A stretch of 24,565 bases of DNA from JBCFBK01 sp038562555 (GCA_038562555.1 JBCFBK010000070.1:1-24565); one strand, 5' to 3'. Positions 7,395-16,695 are shown, counted from the first letter of the stretch. Numbers and translations: made by a program. The notes: a model not told the origin generated them from the letters alone.

Positions 7395-8360
7395 ATGACT
7401 CAAATGCAAAACCGAATTACACATTTACTTCGTATTAAGTATCCCGTCATACAGGGGGGCATGGTCTGGTGCAGTGGCTGGCGACTTGCCTCTGCAGTAA
7501 GCAATAACGGTGGTCTGGGGTTGCTCGGAACAGGGTCGATGCACCCGGAAACGCTTCTGGAACATATCCGGAAAACGAAAGCGGCCACCGATCAGCCTTT
7601 TGGCGTGAATGTACCGTTATTTTACCCGGAACTGGAAACGGTGATGGAAATGATTGCCGCAGAAAAGGTTCCGGTTGTTTTCACCTCGGCGGGAAGCCCG
7701 AAAACCTGGACCGGCTGGCTGCACCGGCATGGAATCATGGTGGTGCATGTGGTTGCCGGTGCTTATTTTGCAAAAAAATGTGAAGAAGCCGGAGTAGATG
7801 CTCTTGTAGCAGAGGGATTTGAGGCGGGCGGCCATAACGGCCGTGATGAAACGACCACAATGTCTCTGATCCCCGCTGTGCGGAGGGCGACCGGTTTACC
7901 GCTGATTGCAGCGGGCGGAATCGGGAGTGGTGCTGCCATGCTTGCGGCTATGGTGCTGGGTGCGGAAGGCGTTCAGATGGGATCGCGTTTCGCTGTTTCA
8001 CAGGAGTCATCGGCTCACCAGTCGTTTAAGGAATTGGTGGTTGGCCTTGGAGAAGGGGGAACAAAGCTTGCTCTGAAAAAACTGACCCCGGTGCGTCTGG
8101 TGAAAAATGAATTTTTCAAGAAAGTGGAAGAAGCAGAGATAAATGGTGTATCTGTTGCAGAACTGCAAAAACTTTTAGGACACGGAAGGGCAAAAAGAGG
8201 TATCTTTGAAGGCGATCTGGAAGAAGGGGAACTGGAGATCGGGCAGGTTTCTGCCATGATCGACGATATTCCTCCAGTCCGGGAGATTATGCAGCGTATC
8301 ATGACCGACTTCGAACAAGCGCGCAGGGAAGTTGTTGAAGGAACTAATTTTCATTTCTGA
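7395..8360 (+). CDS. Nitronate monooxygenase / FabK-like flavoprotein
   Basis: This is a 321-residue FMN-dependent TIM-barrel enzyme of the nitronate monooxygenase (2-nitropropane dioxygenase) family. Visible marks are the N-terminal YPVIQGGMVWCSGWRLASAV with NNGGLGLLGTG, the FGVNVPL strand, VVFTSAGSP, the catalytic-His segment EGFEAGGHNGRDETTTMSLI and the phosphate-binding strands LIAAGGIGSG and GAEGVQMGSRFAVSQESSA. The same fold includes the enoyl-ACP reductase FabK; motifs alone do not separate the two, so no symbol is given. The ATG at 7395 is used; an ATG at 7404 is possible. The M16 gene begins 3 nt after its stop, suggesting an operon. Confidence 0.88.
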   Translation: MTQMQNRITHLLRIKYPVIQGGMVWCSGWRLASAVSNNGGLGLLGTGSMHPETLLEHIRKTKAATDQPFGVNVPLFYPELETVMEMIAAEKVPVVFTSAGSPKTWTGWLHRHGIMVVHVVAGAYFAKKCEEAGVDALVAEGFEAGGHNGRDETTTMSLIPAVRRATGLPLIAAGGIGSGAAMLAAMVLGAEGVQMGSRFAVSQESSAHQSFKELVVGLGEGGTKLALKKLTPVRLVKNEFFKKVEEAEINGVSVAELQKLLGHGRAKRGIFEGDLEEGELEIGQVSAMIDDIPPVREIMQRIMTDFEQARREVVEGTNFHF

Positions 8361-8363
8361 TTT

Positions 8364-9599
8364 ATGGTTCAATTTGTTCGTCATCAGTTGTCAAATGGAT
8401 TGCAGGTATTGGTTTATCCCGATCATTCCACGCCAATGGCAGCCATTGATGTTTGCTATCATGTTGGTTCCAAAGATGAGGACCCAAACCGGACCGGTTT
8501 TGCTCATTTGTTTGAACATTTAATGTTCGGCGGGTCGAAACATATTCCCGATTATGATCTGCCGTTGCAGCAGGCAGGGGGAGAGAATAATGCCTGGACA
8601 ACCAATGACATGACCAACTATTACCTGACCTTACCCGCGGCAAACATGGAAACCGGCTTTTGGCTGGAATCCGACCGGATGCTGGAACTGGCGTTTTCGG
8701 AAGAGAGTCTGAATATTCAGCGGAACGTGGTAATCGAAGAATTCAAGCAGCGCAACCTGAATCAGCCTTATGGCGACGTATGGGCGCTGATCAGGGATTT
8801 GGCCTATCAGGTGCACCCCTATCGGTGGCCCACCATCGGAAAAGAAATCAGCCATATTGCAGAAGCTACCCTGGATGAAGTAAAATCGTTCTTTTACAGA
8901 TTTTATGCCCCGGATAATGCCGTGCTGATTGTAGGCGGGAATGTGAGGGTGGATGAGAGTCTCCGGCTTGCGGAAAAATGGTTCGGGCCAATCCCGTCGC
9001 GCCAGGTGAAGAAGCCTTTATTGCCCGCAGAGCCGCCTCAGACCGCGTTCCGTGAAAAAACCGTCAAGCGGCAGGTGCCCGACACCGCTATCTACATGGC
9101 TTTTCATATGGATGACCATCGCAGCAGGGGATACTACATCTGTGATCTGATCTCCGATATCCTTTCAAATGGAAACTCGTCGCGCCTGTATCAGAGCCTG
9201 GTAAAGGGCGAGCGGCTTTTCGTTGAACTGGATTCCTACGTTTCGGGCGATCATGACCGGGGTTTATTCCTGATCTCCGGAAAACTTTCCAAGAATGTTT
9301 CTGTTGCCCGGGCTGCCCGGGCAATCTGGAAAGAGCTTGACCGGCTAAAGCGGGATCTTGTAGCTGCTGCAGAACTGGAAAAAGTAAAAAATAAGCAGGA
9401 AGCGAATTACATCATGTCGCAAATGAATTATTTAAATATTGCCCAGGAACTCGCTGCCTGTGAGAACATAGACAACGCCGGATTAATTAATCAGCAACTT
9501 GATTATTACCGATCCATATCCTCTGAAGACATACGTGAAAAAGCCTGTAATTTATTTCGAACTGAAAATTGCTCCCAACTAAATTACCTAACCCAATGA
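8364..9599 (+). CDS. M16 family zinc metallopeptidase, catalytic-type subunit
   Basis: This is a 411-residue inverzincin-type peptidase. The zinc motif is HLFEH with His48, Glu51 and His52, and the third ligand is expected at Glu125 or Glu126 in NVVIEEFKQR. The substrate-side segment NAWTTNDMTNYYLTLPA is typical of the family. The C-terminal half carries SNGNSSRLYQSLVKGERLF. No signal peptide is seen, so a cytoplasmic location is suggested. The stop overlaps the start of the second M16 gene as ATGA (9596-9599), which implies translational coupling. By analogy with mitochondrial processing peptidase and other two-gene M16B systems, the two products probably form a heterodimer. Confidence 0.92.
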   Translation: MVQFVRHQLSNGLQVLVYPDHSTPMAAIDVCYHVGSKDEDPNRTGFAHLFEHLMFGGSKHIPDYDLPLQQAGGENNAWTTNDMTNYYLTLPAANMETGFWLESDRMLELAFSEESLNIQRNVVIEEFKQRNLNQPYGDVWALIRDLAYQVHPYRWPTIGKEISHIAEATLDEVKSFFYRFYAPDNAVLIVGGNVRVDESLRLAEKWFGPIPSRQVKKPLLPAEPPQTAFREKTVKRQVPDTAIYMAFHMDDHRSRGYYICDLISDILSNGNSSRLYQSLVKGERLFVELDSYVSGDHDRGLFLISGKLSKNVSVARAARAIWKELDRLKRDLVAAAELEKVKNKQEANYIMSQMNYLNIAQELAACENIDNAGLINQQLDYYRSISSEDIREKACNLFRTENCSQLNYLTQ

Positions 9600-10882
9600 C
9601 GATCGACCGTAGCATTCAGCCACCCATCAGGCCGGTTGAGAAACCAGCGCTGATATCGCCCCGAAAAGTACTTCTTCGCAACGGGCTTCCCGTTTATCAA
9701 CTCATGGCCGGCACCCAGGACGTCTGTAAAATCGACTTTCTGTTTGGAGCCGGCACCTGGCAACAATTGGTGCCGTTGCAGGCAGGATTAGCCAACGCTA
9801 TGCTGCAGGAAGGCAGTGAAAATTACCGGGCCGACGAAATTGCCGGGAAATTTGATTTCCACGGTGCTTACCTGCAGTTGTCAGCCGATCAGCATTACGG
9901 TATCGTCACTATTGTTTCTCTGACGCGGCATTTGCCCCGGATTTTGCCCGTTGTCGAAGACCTGATAAAACGTTCGGTGTTTCCGGTTAAGGAATTTGAA
10001 ACGCTTGTATCAAGGCGAAAACAACGGTTTTTTCTCGAGAATGAGAAGGTAAAGGTACTTTGTCAGAAGAAATTTTCAGAAGCTTTGTTCGGAGAAGGGC
10101 ATCCCTATGCTCAGACGGTCAAGGAAGAAGATTTTGATTTGCTCCGTCTTGACGATCTGGTCTGTTTTTATCGTTCCTGGTATCACTCCGGGAATTGTGA
10201 AATTTTGGTGTCCGGACGCTTTGATGAGACAGTGACCAATATGCTTGACGAACATTTCGGAGGCGATGACTGGTTGAATTCTACCGTTGAGCCGGAGGTT
10301 TGCGGCCCCAAACCGTCGTCCGAAAAGAACTTGTTCGTCCCGAAACCGGGAGCTATTCAGTCCGCAATTCGTGTGGGCAGGATTATGGTCAAAAAAAATC
10401 ATCCTGATTATATACCCCTGCAGGTACTGGTGACGATTCTTGGTGGATATTTCAGTTCCAGACTAATGATGAATATTCGCGAGCAAAAGGGGTATACGTA
10501 CGGAGTCGGTGCTCATTTGGTTTGCTTTAGGGAAGATGGTTATCTGGTTATTGCCACAGAAGTTGATAAAAGCTATGAGCAACTGACCCTGAAAGAGATT
10601 TTTTATGAATTGAGGCGTCTTCGGGAGGAATTAGTCAGCCAGGAGGAACTGGACCGGGTTCAGCAATATTTGCTTGGGGAATTCCTGCGCGATCTGGACG
10701 GCCCTTTTGCCTTGTCTCAGGCTTTCCTGAATGTGCATGAATATGGGCTTGACTACAGCTTTTATGAAAAATATTTTCAGTCATTGCTCACTATTTCGGC
10801 GACCCAACTTAAGCAAACAGCCGAAAAATATTTCCGGGAGGAAAGCTTTTATACAGTTGTGGCCGGAAGAGAAGCTGTGTAA
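9596..10882 (+). CDS. M16 family peptidase-like protein, non-catalytic subunit
   Basis: This is a 428-residue M16-type protein without the zinc motif: the position of HxxEH reads LANAM in LQAGLANAMLQEGSENY. The C-terminal half keeps the family Arg/Tyr substrate-binding pair (Arg295 and Tyr302 in NIREQKGYTYGVGAH) next to FSSRLMM. This division of labour, zinc site on one chain and Arg/Tyr on the other, is the pattern of M16B alpha/beta heterodimers. The frame is open from a TTG at 9569, but the ATG at 9596 overlaps the upstream stop in the classical ATGA arrangement and is preferred. Likely substrates are peptides or unfolded proteins; none can be named from the sequence. Confidence 0.92.
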   Translation: MTIDRSIQPPIRPVEKPALISPRKVLLRNGLPVYQLMAGTQDVCKIDFLFGAGTWQQLVPLQAGLANAMLQEGSENYRADEIAGKFDFHGAYLQLSADQHYGIVTIVSLTRHLPRILPVVEDLIKRSVFPVKEFETLVSRRKQRFFLENEKVKVLCQKKFSEALFGEGHPYAQTVKEEDFDLLRLDDLVCFYRSWYHSGNCEILVSGRFDETVTNMLDEHFGGDDWLNSTVEPEVCGPKPSSEKNLFVPKPGAIQSAIRVGRIMVKKNHPDYIPLQVLVTILGGYFSSRLMMNIREQKGYTYGVGAHLVCFREDGYLVIATEVDKSYEQLTLKEIFYELRRLREELVSQEELDRVQQYLLGEFLRDLDGPFALSQAFLNVHEYGLDYSFYEKYFQSLLTISATQLKQTAEKYFREESFYTVVAGREAV

Positions 10883-10997
10883 CCACACGGGAAATTATAT
10901 AAACAGGAGATGAGCATGAATAGCAGAGGCACCAAACTGAAATGATTGCTTGATTATCATGCGAATTCCATGCGACAATTAATACATAAAAAAACGC

Positions 10998-13757
10998 ATG
11001 AAAATATTCTTATTATCGGCTTTACTGGTTATTAACGGTGTCGTTAAAGTTTATCCGGCCCGATTATCAGGGAAGATCATGGATTTTTGCGACTATCACC
11101 TCGAAAAAGAAGAAAATCTGGATAAAATAAAATCATGCGGTAATTTTCTGGGAAGAAAAGGGGAAGGTTCAGGAGGCATGATCGGCTGGTTTGAATATGA
11201 CGTTATTGTTGACATATCCGGTTGGTACGAAGTCCTTATTGACTATGACCCGATGGTTTCCAATAAGGGATGGACCTTGCAGCTTACCGAGTATACGGTC
11301 GACGGGCGCCGGCTGAATGATTATCCTTACGAAGTGGCTTTTGGAAGGAAAAAAGCGGGAAATATCTGGATGGACAAAGGCCCGCATAAATTCAGATTTG
11401 AAAACAGGAACTGGTTCACCCAGTCTCCGGTAACGGGCTACGAATTCAGGCCGGTTGGAGGTAAGCTGGCTCAGAATATTCGCGTCGGCCTTGATCCTGC
11501 CGATGATCATTATGGAGGCAGTTATTACGGTGTTGGAGAATCGTTTCCGGTTCATATCTATACCGGGGGCAATACACAGGGGGTGTTCACGCTTGAAGTG
11601 GTGCGCGAGTCAAACCGCACGATCGCGCAAATGCACCGGCTGTTAATCGTCCCTTCGGCTGGCGAAGAAAAACATACCGTCCGGGTGTCTGTTAAAGAGG
11701 AAGGCAATTTTTTTTGCCGGTATAAAGTAGATGGCAGAGAGGTCAGTAAAAGCGAAGCCCTTCGGTATATACAATTCTCGACCATCGATACCTCGCCTGC
11801 CGAAGTAGGGGAATCGGTTGGAGAAGTTTCCAAAACGCTTTTATATACCATCGACTGTGCAACCATGGAACCCCACTATCAAAGTACAGGTTCCAAAGTG
11901 CTCACCGGCAAGATGGGAACATACCGCGAAACAGGAGAACGCGACTGGGATTATTTTGCTTACAGGCTGCCTCCCCTCCAAACCGGCGGGGCGTACCTGG
12001 TCGAAGTTGACCTGCCCGACGATAAACAGCGTGGCATACAAATTCAGTTCCGGGAACGTGACCCTGTGAAGTATATCATTGGCCCCGGCGTGGAAACAGG
12101 TGAACCATTCCGCAACAGTGGTAAGTTTGTGACACAACGTTATGTATTCTGGCCCAGGATAAACGGAGAACAGGCGCGTATTGCTATCGTAAATCTGGGG
12201 CATAGCGATCATTCCGCTCCCGCCGCTGTAAAAGCAATCCGGTTGTATAAGGCTGATGATCCGCTTCCCGCTCTCAAAAGGCTGTCCGGCGGGCGCGAAT
12301 TTATAAGCTGGTTCGAAGAACCGCTGCGGTGGCTTGATCCTTATGGAGCCCGTGACAACAGCCGGGGCGAGATGATCAGATCAGCCACGAACCTTGCCAG
12401 GACCATGCGGTATAACGGAGCAACAACCCTTTTTTTGGCTGTTGATGTTTACGGGGAAGGTATGTATCCGTCAAAATACCGTTACTCTTCCAGATACACG
12501 GGAGATCCGCTTAAAATGATGTTGCTGGTTGCTCAGAAATACGGATTGAAGGTCGTTGCTGATATCAGTCCGAAGCAGGGAACGCTGACAACAAAATACT
12601 ATAATGAAAAAGCGCCTGAGCGCTATCAGTTATTCCTGCATGATAAAGCAGGGAAACACTATAACTATGCGACCGATCATTATACAGCGATGTTTAATCC
12701 GGTCCATCCGGAAGTTCAGAGAGAGATCAAAAGGAAAACAGCAGAAATTGCCGGGCGCTACAAAGACTTACCGGCCCTGGCGGGTGTTTCAATACGTGTG
12801 ATGGGCTGGGAACCGCATACCATGACGTCGTTTTTAAGTCTGGATTGGGGCTACGGGCCTTATACCGGCAAAATTTTTTCAGCTTATTTAGGCATTCCCG
12901 ACCCGGGAACTCCACACGAACGATATGCACTTTTTACAGGCAAATTTAAAAAACAGTGGGTCGACTGGCGAATAAGTGTGGTTCATAAACTGCTCAAAGA
13001 AATTCGGGACACCTGCCGGTCTGTTAAGCCTGATTTTCATCTTTATTCGGTCATCCACAGCACGAAATGGGCCGGAAGACGGCTGGCGCATGAAGCTGGC
13101 CTGGATAACTTTGATTTGGAAGGCTTTTCGTATGTCAACGCGCTATACAGCCTGGGGCGAAGATCAGACTGGCAGACCAGACGGAAGAGTTTAACGGAGC
13201 CGGAGAAACTCGGCCAATTTGATGCATCACGCGCCCACCTGTTTGGATATCAGTATTTTGAGGACGGGAAAAAAAGCATTCCCAATTCAGCACTTGGGCT
13301 GAAAGGAAGTGACTCCAAATGGATTTCAGCTCATCCGGGTCCCGTGAGCATTTATCATCTGGAGAGTTATGCCCGGGCCATGGCTGTGACCGATGCTGCT
13401 CTTCTGGGAACCGGCGGCAATACCTATTTCATTGATCCGGCCATAAGCCGGGAGTTTCTGGCGGACTATATTGTTCTTCCCAAAAGCAGGTTTAGTACAC
13501 TTTCTTCAGGTTCTTCAGTGGTCGTCAGGGAATTAAAAGGGGAGGAATACCTATTTTATTTGCTCAACACAAGCGATCAGGAGCAGCAGGCGATACTGGA
13601 ATTTTCCGGAAGTACGCCGGTCACCCGGTTATCAACTGGTGCAGGAATGACCCCCGACAGTAATAAGCGAATTTCGTTTCACCTCCAACCATTTCACTTG
13701 TATTCCTTTAGTGCAAAGGGAAACAGGATCACTTCGGTTTTGGCAGGAGAAAAGTGA
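10998..13757 (+). CDS. Large secreted TIM-barrel protein, probable glycoside hydrolase
   Basis: The product has 919 residues with an N-terminal signal peptide (MKIFLLSALLVINGVVKVYP, cleavage near residue 20). Residues about 25-160 look like a beta-sandwich carbohydrate-binding-like module (GWFEYDVIVDISGWYEVLID). A second beta-rich part follows. From about 425 to 830 it resembles a (beta/alpha)8 barrel: NGATTLFLAVDVYGEGMYPS, MLLVAQKYGLKVVADISPK, FNPVHPEVQREIKRKTAEIA and GVSIRVMGWEPHTM. A small C-terminal beta domain ends the protein. Glu605 (GWEPH) and Glu708 (FDLEGFSY) lie in segments where clan GH-A-like enzymes keep catalytic acids, but this is a guess. I cannot assign a GH family. It stands alone, without SusC/SusD partners. 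Confidence 0.7.
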   Translation: MKIFLLSALLVINGVVKVYPARLSGKIMDFCDYHLEKEENLDKIKSCGNFLGRKGEGSGGMIGWFEYDVIVDISGWYEVLIDYDPMVSNKGWTLQLTEYTVDGRRLNDYPYEVAFGRKKAGNIWMDKGPHKFRFENRNWFTQSPVTGYEFRPVGGKLAQNIRVGLDPADDHYGGSYYGVGESFPVHIYTGGNTQGVFTLEVVRESNRTIAQMHRLLIVPSAGEEKHTVRVSVKEEGNFFCRYKVDGREVSKSEALRYIQFSTIDTSPAEVGESVGEVSKTLLYTIDCATMEPHYQSTGSKVLTGKMGTYRETGERDWDYFAYRLPPLQTGGAYLVEVDLPDDKQRGIQIQFRERDPVKYIIGPGVETGEPFRNSGKFVTQRYVFWPRINGEQARIAIVNLGHSDHSAPAAVKAIRLYKADDPLPALKRLSGGREFISWFEEPLRWLDPYGARDNSRGEMIRSATNLARTMRYNGATTLFLAVDVYGEGMYPSKYRYSSRYTGDPLKMMLLVAQKYGLKVVADISPKQGTLTTKYYNEKAPERYQLFLHDKAGKHYNYATDHYTAMFNPVHPEVQREIKRKTAEIAGRYKDLPALAGVSIRVMGWEPHTMTSFLSLDWGYGPYTGKIFSAYLGIPDPGTPHERYALFTGKFKKQWVDWRISVVHKLLKEIRDTCRSVKPDFHLYSVIHSTKWAGRRLAHEAGLDNFDLEGFSYVNALYSLGRRSDWQTRRKSLTEPEKLGQFDASRAHLFGYQYFEDGKKSIPNSALGLKGSDSKWISAHPGPVSIYHLESYARAMAVTDAALLGTGGNTYFIDPAISREFLADYIVLPKSRFSTLSSGSSVVVRELKGEEYLFYLLNTSDQEQQAILEFSGSTPVTRLSTGAGMTPDSNKRISFHLQPFHLYSFSAKGNRITSVLAGEK

Positions 13758-13767
13758 AAAAATAAAA

Positions 13768-13803
13768 AAAAGCAGGATTTACTTCCCGCCTTTTCCTGCT
13801 TTT
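13768..13803. terminator. Bidirectional terminator between converging genes
   Basis: AAAAGCAGGA (13768-13777) pairs perfectly with TCCTGCTTTT (13794-13803) around a 16-nt loop. On the minus strand the stem is followed by an unbroken run of eight T, a strong terminator for cysNC; on the plus strand the T tract is shorter. It separates the barrel protein gene from cysNC. Confidence 0.9.
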
Positions 13804-13814
13804 GCATGTTTTAT

Positions 13815-15728
13815 TTATAAGGGAAAAATTCCGTTCTCCCGGCAATATTCAATGATCTTTTCCGGGTTTTTACCGTTCTGCTGCGGGTCGAGCGAGAGTG
13901 CCGGGTGTTCCGGTTCGTCGAACGGCAGATCCAGACCTGGTACATATTTTAATTTCTCCAGATCATAGAATTCCGGTTTATTGGCTTTGCAAAATTCCAG
14001 GGTTGCATTCATGTAAAACAGATGGAAACGTTCCTTTCCTACGATTTCTGCTATTTGCCGGCGAATGCTTTCGTCGGGTGAAATGAACGAACAAATGGTG
14101 ATGATGCCCTGTTCGTTCAGGATTCGGCACACTTCTGCAACCCGGCGCAGGTGTTCGGCCCGGTCGGTCGGTGTGAAATCGAGTTCTTTTGAAAGGCCGG
14201 AACGGACGGAACTGCCGTCAAGCAATACTACTGTGGCACCCATTTCAAAGAGTTGTTTTTCGAGGCTGAAGGCCATTTCATTTTTCCCTGAGCCGTGTAA
14301 TCCGGTTATCCACAAAGTAGCCCCCCGTTGATTATAACGTCTTTGATAAGCTTCTGCCGGAATTAGCCCCTGTCCGCTACGGATCCGTTCCCGGTCCTGA
14401 TCGCTGATCCTGGAGGGAAGATCATCGGCACTTAGCTGGTCCATGATCATTCCTACGGCAACCGTGTTGTTTGTGACCGGATCAATCAGCACAAATGATC
14501 CGGTGCTCTTATTCTTCTTGTAGGCATCAAAGAAGAGAGGCTTATTGGTAGTCAGCACGACCCGGCCAATTTCATTGAGTTCAAAATGATCGACATTCGA
14601 TTTTTTCAGCGAGTTGACATCGATCCGGTACTGGATTTTATCGATGCGGGCGCGGGTATTGTTATTGGCATGTTTGATAAAGAAATGCGTGTCGGGGTTC
14701 ATGGGTGTTTCGTCCATCCAAACGAGCATCGATTCAAAATGCCGTTCCATATGAGGCAAATTATCGGGATAAACAATCATATCGCCACGGGAGATATCAA
14801 TTTCATCTTCCAGCGTTACCGTCACAGACTGAGGCGGGAATGCTTCTTCCAGTTGACCGTCGTAGGTGACAATTTCCCTGATGGCCGAAGTTTTCCGGGA
14901 GGGGAGGACCATGATCTTTTCGCCCTTACGAATAATACCCGACGCCACCCGGGCGGAAAATCCGCGAAAATCCTTGTCGGGTCGCAGTACATACTGCACC
15001 GGATAACGCATATCTTCAAAGTTTCGGTCGGAACTGATATGGATACTTTCCAAAAAATCAAGCATACATTTGCCTGAATACCAGGGCATATGAATTGATG
15101 GCTCCACAACATTGTCGCCCTTCAATGCCGAAAGAGGAATGTAGTTTACGTCAGGAATATCAAGTTGTGTGACGAAATTATCATAGTCCTTGCAGATCTC
15201 ATCGAAAATTTTCTCTTCAAAATTGACCAGGTCCATCTTATTAACTGCCAGTACAACATGTTTGATACCCAGCAGGGAAACAAGGAAGGTATGCCGGCGG
15301 GTTTGTGTGATCACACCCTTGGTCGCATCGATCAAAATAATGGCCAGGTTGGCTGTTGACGCACCGGTGACCATGTTGCGGGTGTACTGTTCATGTCCCG
15401 GGGTATCGGCAATGATGAACTTCCTTTTATTGGTCGAGAAATAGCGGTAGGCTACATCAATGGTAATCCCCTGTTCCCGTTCGGCTTTCAGTCCGTCGAG
15501 CAGCAGAGCGTAGTCGATTTCTTCCCCCGCATGGCCCATCCGTTTGCTGTCGCGCTGAAGTGCAGAAAGCTGATCTTCGTAAATTTTTTTACTATCGAAC
15601 AGCAAACGGCCAATAAGAGTTGATTTGCCGTCGTCGACCGATCCTGCCGTCAGGAGCCGGAGTAAATCCTTTTTTTCATCCTGATTCAGGAATGCCTGTA
15701 TATCGAGTGGTTGTATTGTGTTTTCCAT
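13815..15728 (-). CDS. cysN: CysN sulfate adenylyltransferase GTPase subunit fused to a degenerate APS-kinase-like domain
   Basis: CysN with CysD makes adenosine 5'-phosphosulfate from sulfate and ATP, driven by GTP hydrolysis. Residues 1 to about 440 are CysN: GSVDDGKST (29-37), DTPGHEQY (108-115) and NKMD (163-166) are intact. Residues about 468-637 align with CysC, but the kinase site has decayed. The P-loop reads GLHGSGKNEM (476-485) where a Ser or Thr should follow Lys. DGDN is DGSS (504-507), FISPxR is FISPDE, and the KGLYKKAR lid segment is not recognisable. The fusion has the usual CysNC length of about 630, so it is a whole protein. An allosteric role like that of the APS-kinase-like domain of fungal ATP sulfurylase is possible. 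cysD lies 58 nt upstream. Confidence 0.93.
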   Translation of the reverse strand: MENTIQPLDIQAFLNQDEKKDLLRLLTAGSVDDGKSTLIGRLLFDSKKIYEDQLSALQRDSKRMGHAGEEIDYALLLDGLKAEREQGITIDVAYRYFSTNKRKFIIADTPGHEQYTRNMVTGASTANLAIILIDATKGVITQTRRHTFLVSLLGIKHVVLAVNKMDLVNFEEKIFDEICKDYDNFVTQLDIPDVNYIPLSALKGDNVVEPSIHMPWYSGKCMLDFLESIHISSDRNFEDMRYPVQYVLRPDKDFRGFSARVASGIIRKGEKIMVLPSRKTSAIREIVTYDGQLEEAFPPQSVTVTLEDEIDISRGDMIVYPDNLPHMERHFESMLVWMDETPMNPDTHFFIKHANNNTRARIDKIQYRIDVNSLKKSNVDHFELNEIGRVVLTTNKPLFFDAYKKNKSTGSFVLIDPVTNNTVAVGMIMDQLSADDLPSRISDQDRERIRSGQGLIPAEAYQRRYNQRGATLWITGLHGSGKNEMAFSLEKQLFEMGATVVLLDGSSVRSGLSKELDFTPTDRAEHLRRVAEVCRILNEQGIITICSFISPDESIRRQIAEIVGKERFHLFYMNATLEFCKANKPEFYDLEKLKYVPGLDLPFDEPEHPALSLDPQQNGKNPEKIIEYCRENGIFPL

Positions 15729-15754
15729 GAATGGTCAAATTGTTAATTTTTAAA

Positions 15755-15786
15755 CTAATAGCTAAAGGCTCACAGCTAATAGCTAA
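15755..15786. repeat. Short direct repeat between cysD and cysN
   Basis: CTAATAGCTAA occurs at 15755-15765 and again at 15776-15786, just before the cysD stop on the minus strand. Tandem AGCTAATAGCTAA-like words are, from memory, frequent in Bacteroidota intergenic DNA. No function is evident. Confidence 0.55.
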
Positions 15787-16695
15787 TCAAAAATATCCTT
15801 CCCGTTTCTTTTGTTCCATGCTGCCTTCCTGATCAAAGTCGATTACCCGGGTGGTGCGTTCTGATACTGTAACCGTCATCATCTCCTCCACGATCTTTTC
15901 GATCGTATCAGCTTCCGACTCGATCGCTCCGGTAAGCGGATAACAGCCCAGTGTCCGGAAACGTACTTTTCTCATTGCTGCTTTTGCCGCGAGTTCTTTT
16001 GGCATCCGGTCATCATCGACCATAATCAGATTACCATCCAGATCAACGATCGGGCGTTCTTTTGCGAAATAAAGCGGTACAATGGGAATATTCTCGAGGC
16101 GGATATATTGCCAAACGTCAAGTTCTGTCCAGTTGGAGATGGGGAAAACCCGGATCGATTCACCCTTATGGACGCGGGCATTATAGATATCCCAGAGCTC
16201 AGGGCGCTGGTTTTTGGGATCCCATTGGTGATATTTGTCGCGGAATGAGAAAATACGCTCTTTTGCGCGCGATTTTTCTTCATCGCGGCGTGCGCCTCCA
16301 AATGCAGCGTCAAATTTATACTTACTGAGGCCTTCAAGCAAAGCCTGTGTTTTCATAATATCGGTATGAACTTTACTTCCATGGGTAAACGGACCTACCC
16401 CTGCTTCATACCCTTTTTTATTGTAGTGAACGATCAGGTCCCAGTTGTTTTCCCGGGCATAGTTATCACGAAAGGCAATCATTTCACGGAATTTCCATTT
16501 CGAATCGATATGCATTAAAGGGAAAGGGACCTTCCCCGGGTAAAAGGCCTTTTCGGCCAGCCGGACCATGACCGAAGAGTCCTTGCCAATGGAATAGAGC
16601 ATGACCGGGTTTTCAAACTCGGCAGCTACCTCACGGATAATGTGGATCGCCTCAGCTTCCAGTTCCCGTAAATGTGTCAGGTTGTATTGAGTCAT
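15787..16695 (-). CDS. cysD: CysD, sulfate adenylyltransferase subunit 2
   Basis: This is the catalytic ATP sulfurylase subunit of the adenosine-phosphosulfate pathway, 302 residues, a normal length. The PP-loop is YSIGKDSSVMVRL (residues 34-46). Other family marks are HIDSKWKFREMIAFRD, GGARRDEEKSRAKERIFSFR, RVFPISNWTELDVWQYI and the C-terminal FRTLGCYPLTGAIESEADTI. It starts with ATG at 16693-16695 and is followed by cysN. The upstream gap of 218 nt to the permease gene holds a possible minus-strand -7 box (TAATTTTG at 16856-16863, no -33), so cysDN may have its own promoter. Confidence 0.97.
   Translation of the reverse strand: MTQYNLTHLRELEAEAIHIIREVAAEFENPVMLYSIGKDSSVMVRLAEKAFYPGKVPFPLMHIDSKWKFREMIAFRDNYARENNWDLIVHYNKKGYEAGVGPFTHGSKVHTDIMKTQALLEGLSKYKFDAAFGGARRDEEKSRAKERIFSFRDKYHQWDPKNQRPELWDIYNARVHKGESIRVFPISNWTELDVWQYIRLENIPIVPLYFAKERPIVDLDGNLIMVDDDRMPKELAAKAAMRKVRFRTLGCYPLTGAIESEADTIEKIVEEMMTVTVSERTTRVIDFDQEGSMEQKKREGYF

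Noticed and set aside
11841..12212. 123-codon minus-strand reading frame
   Set aside because: It is antisense to the large secreted barrel protein, whose frame is open over 2.7 kb and has a signal peptide.
14586..15077. 163-codon plus-strand reading frame
   Set aside because: It lies wholly antisense to the well-supported cysN domain and has no recognisable protein features.
15755..15786. Repeat of CTAATAGCTAA as the start of a CRISPR or a mobile element
   Set aside because: Only two copies, 11 bp each, 10 nt apart; no spacer structure and no cas genes.
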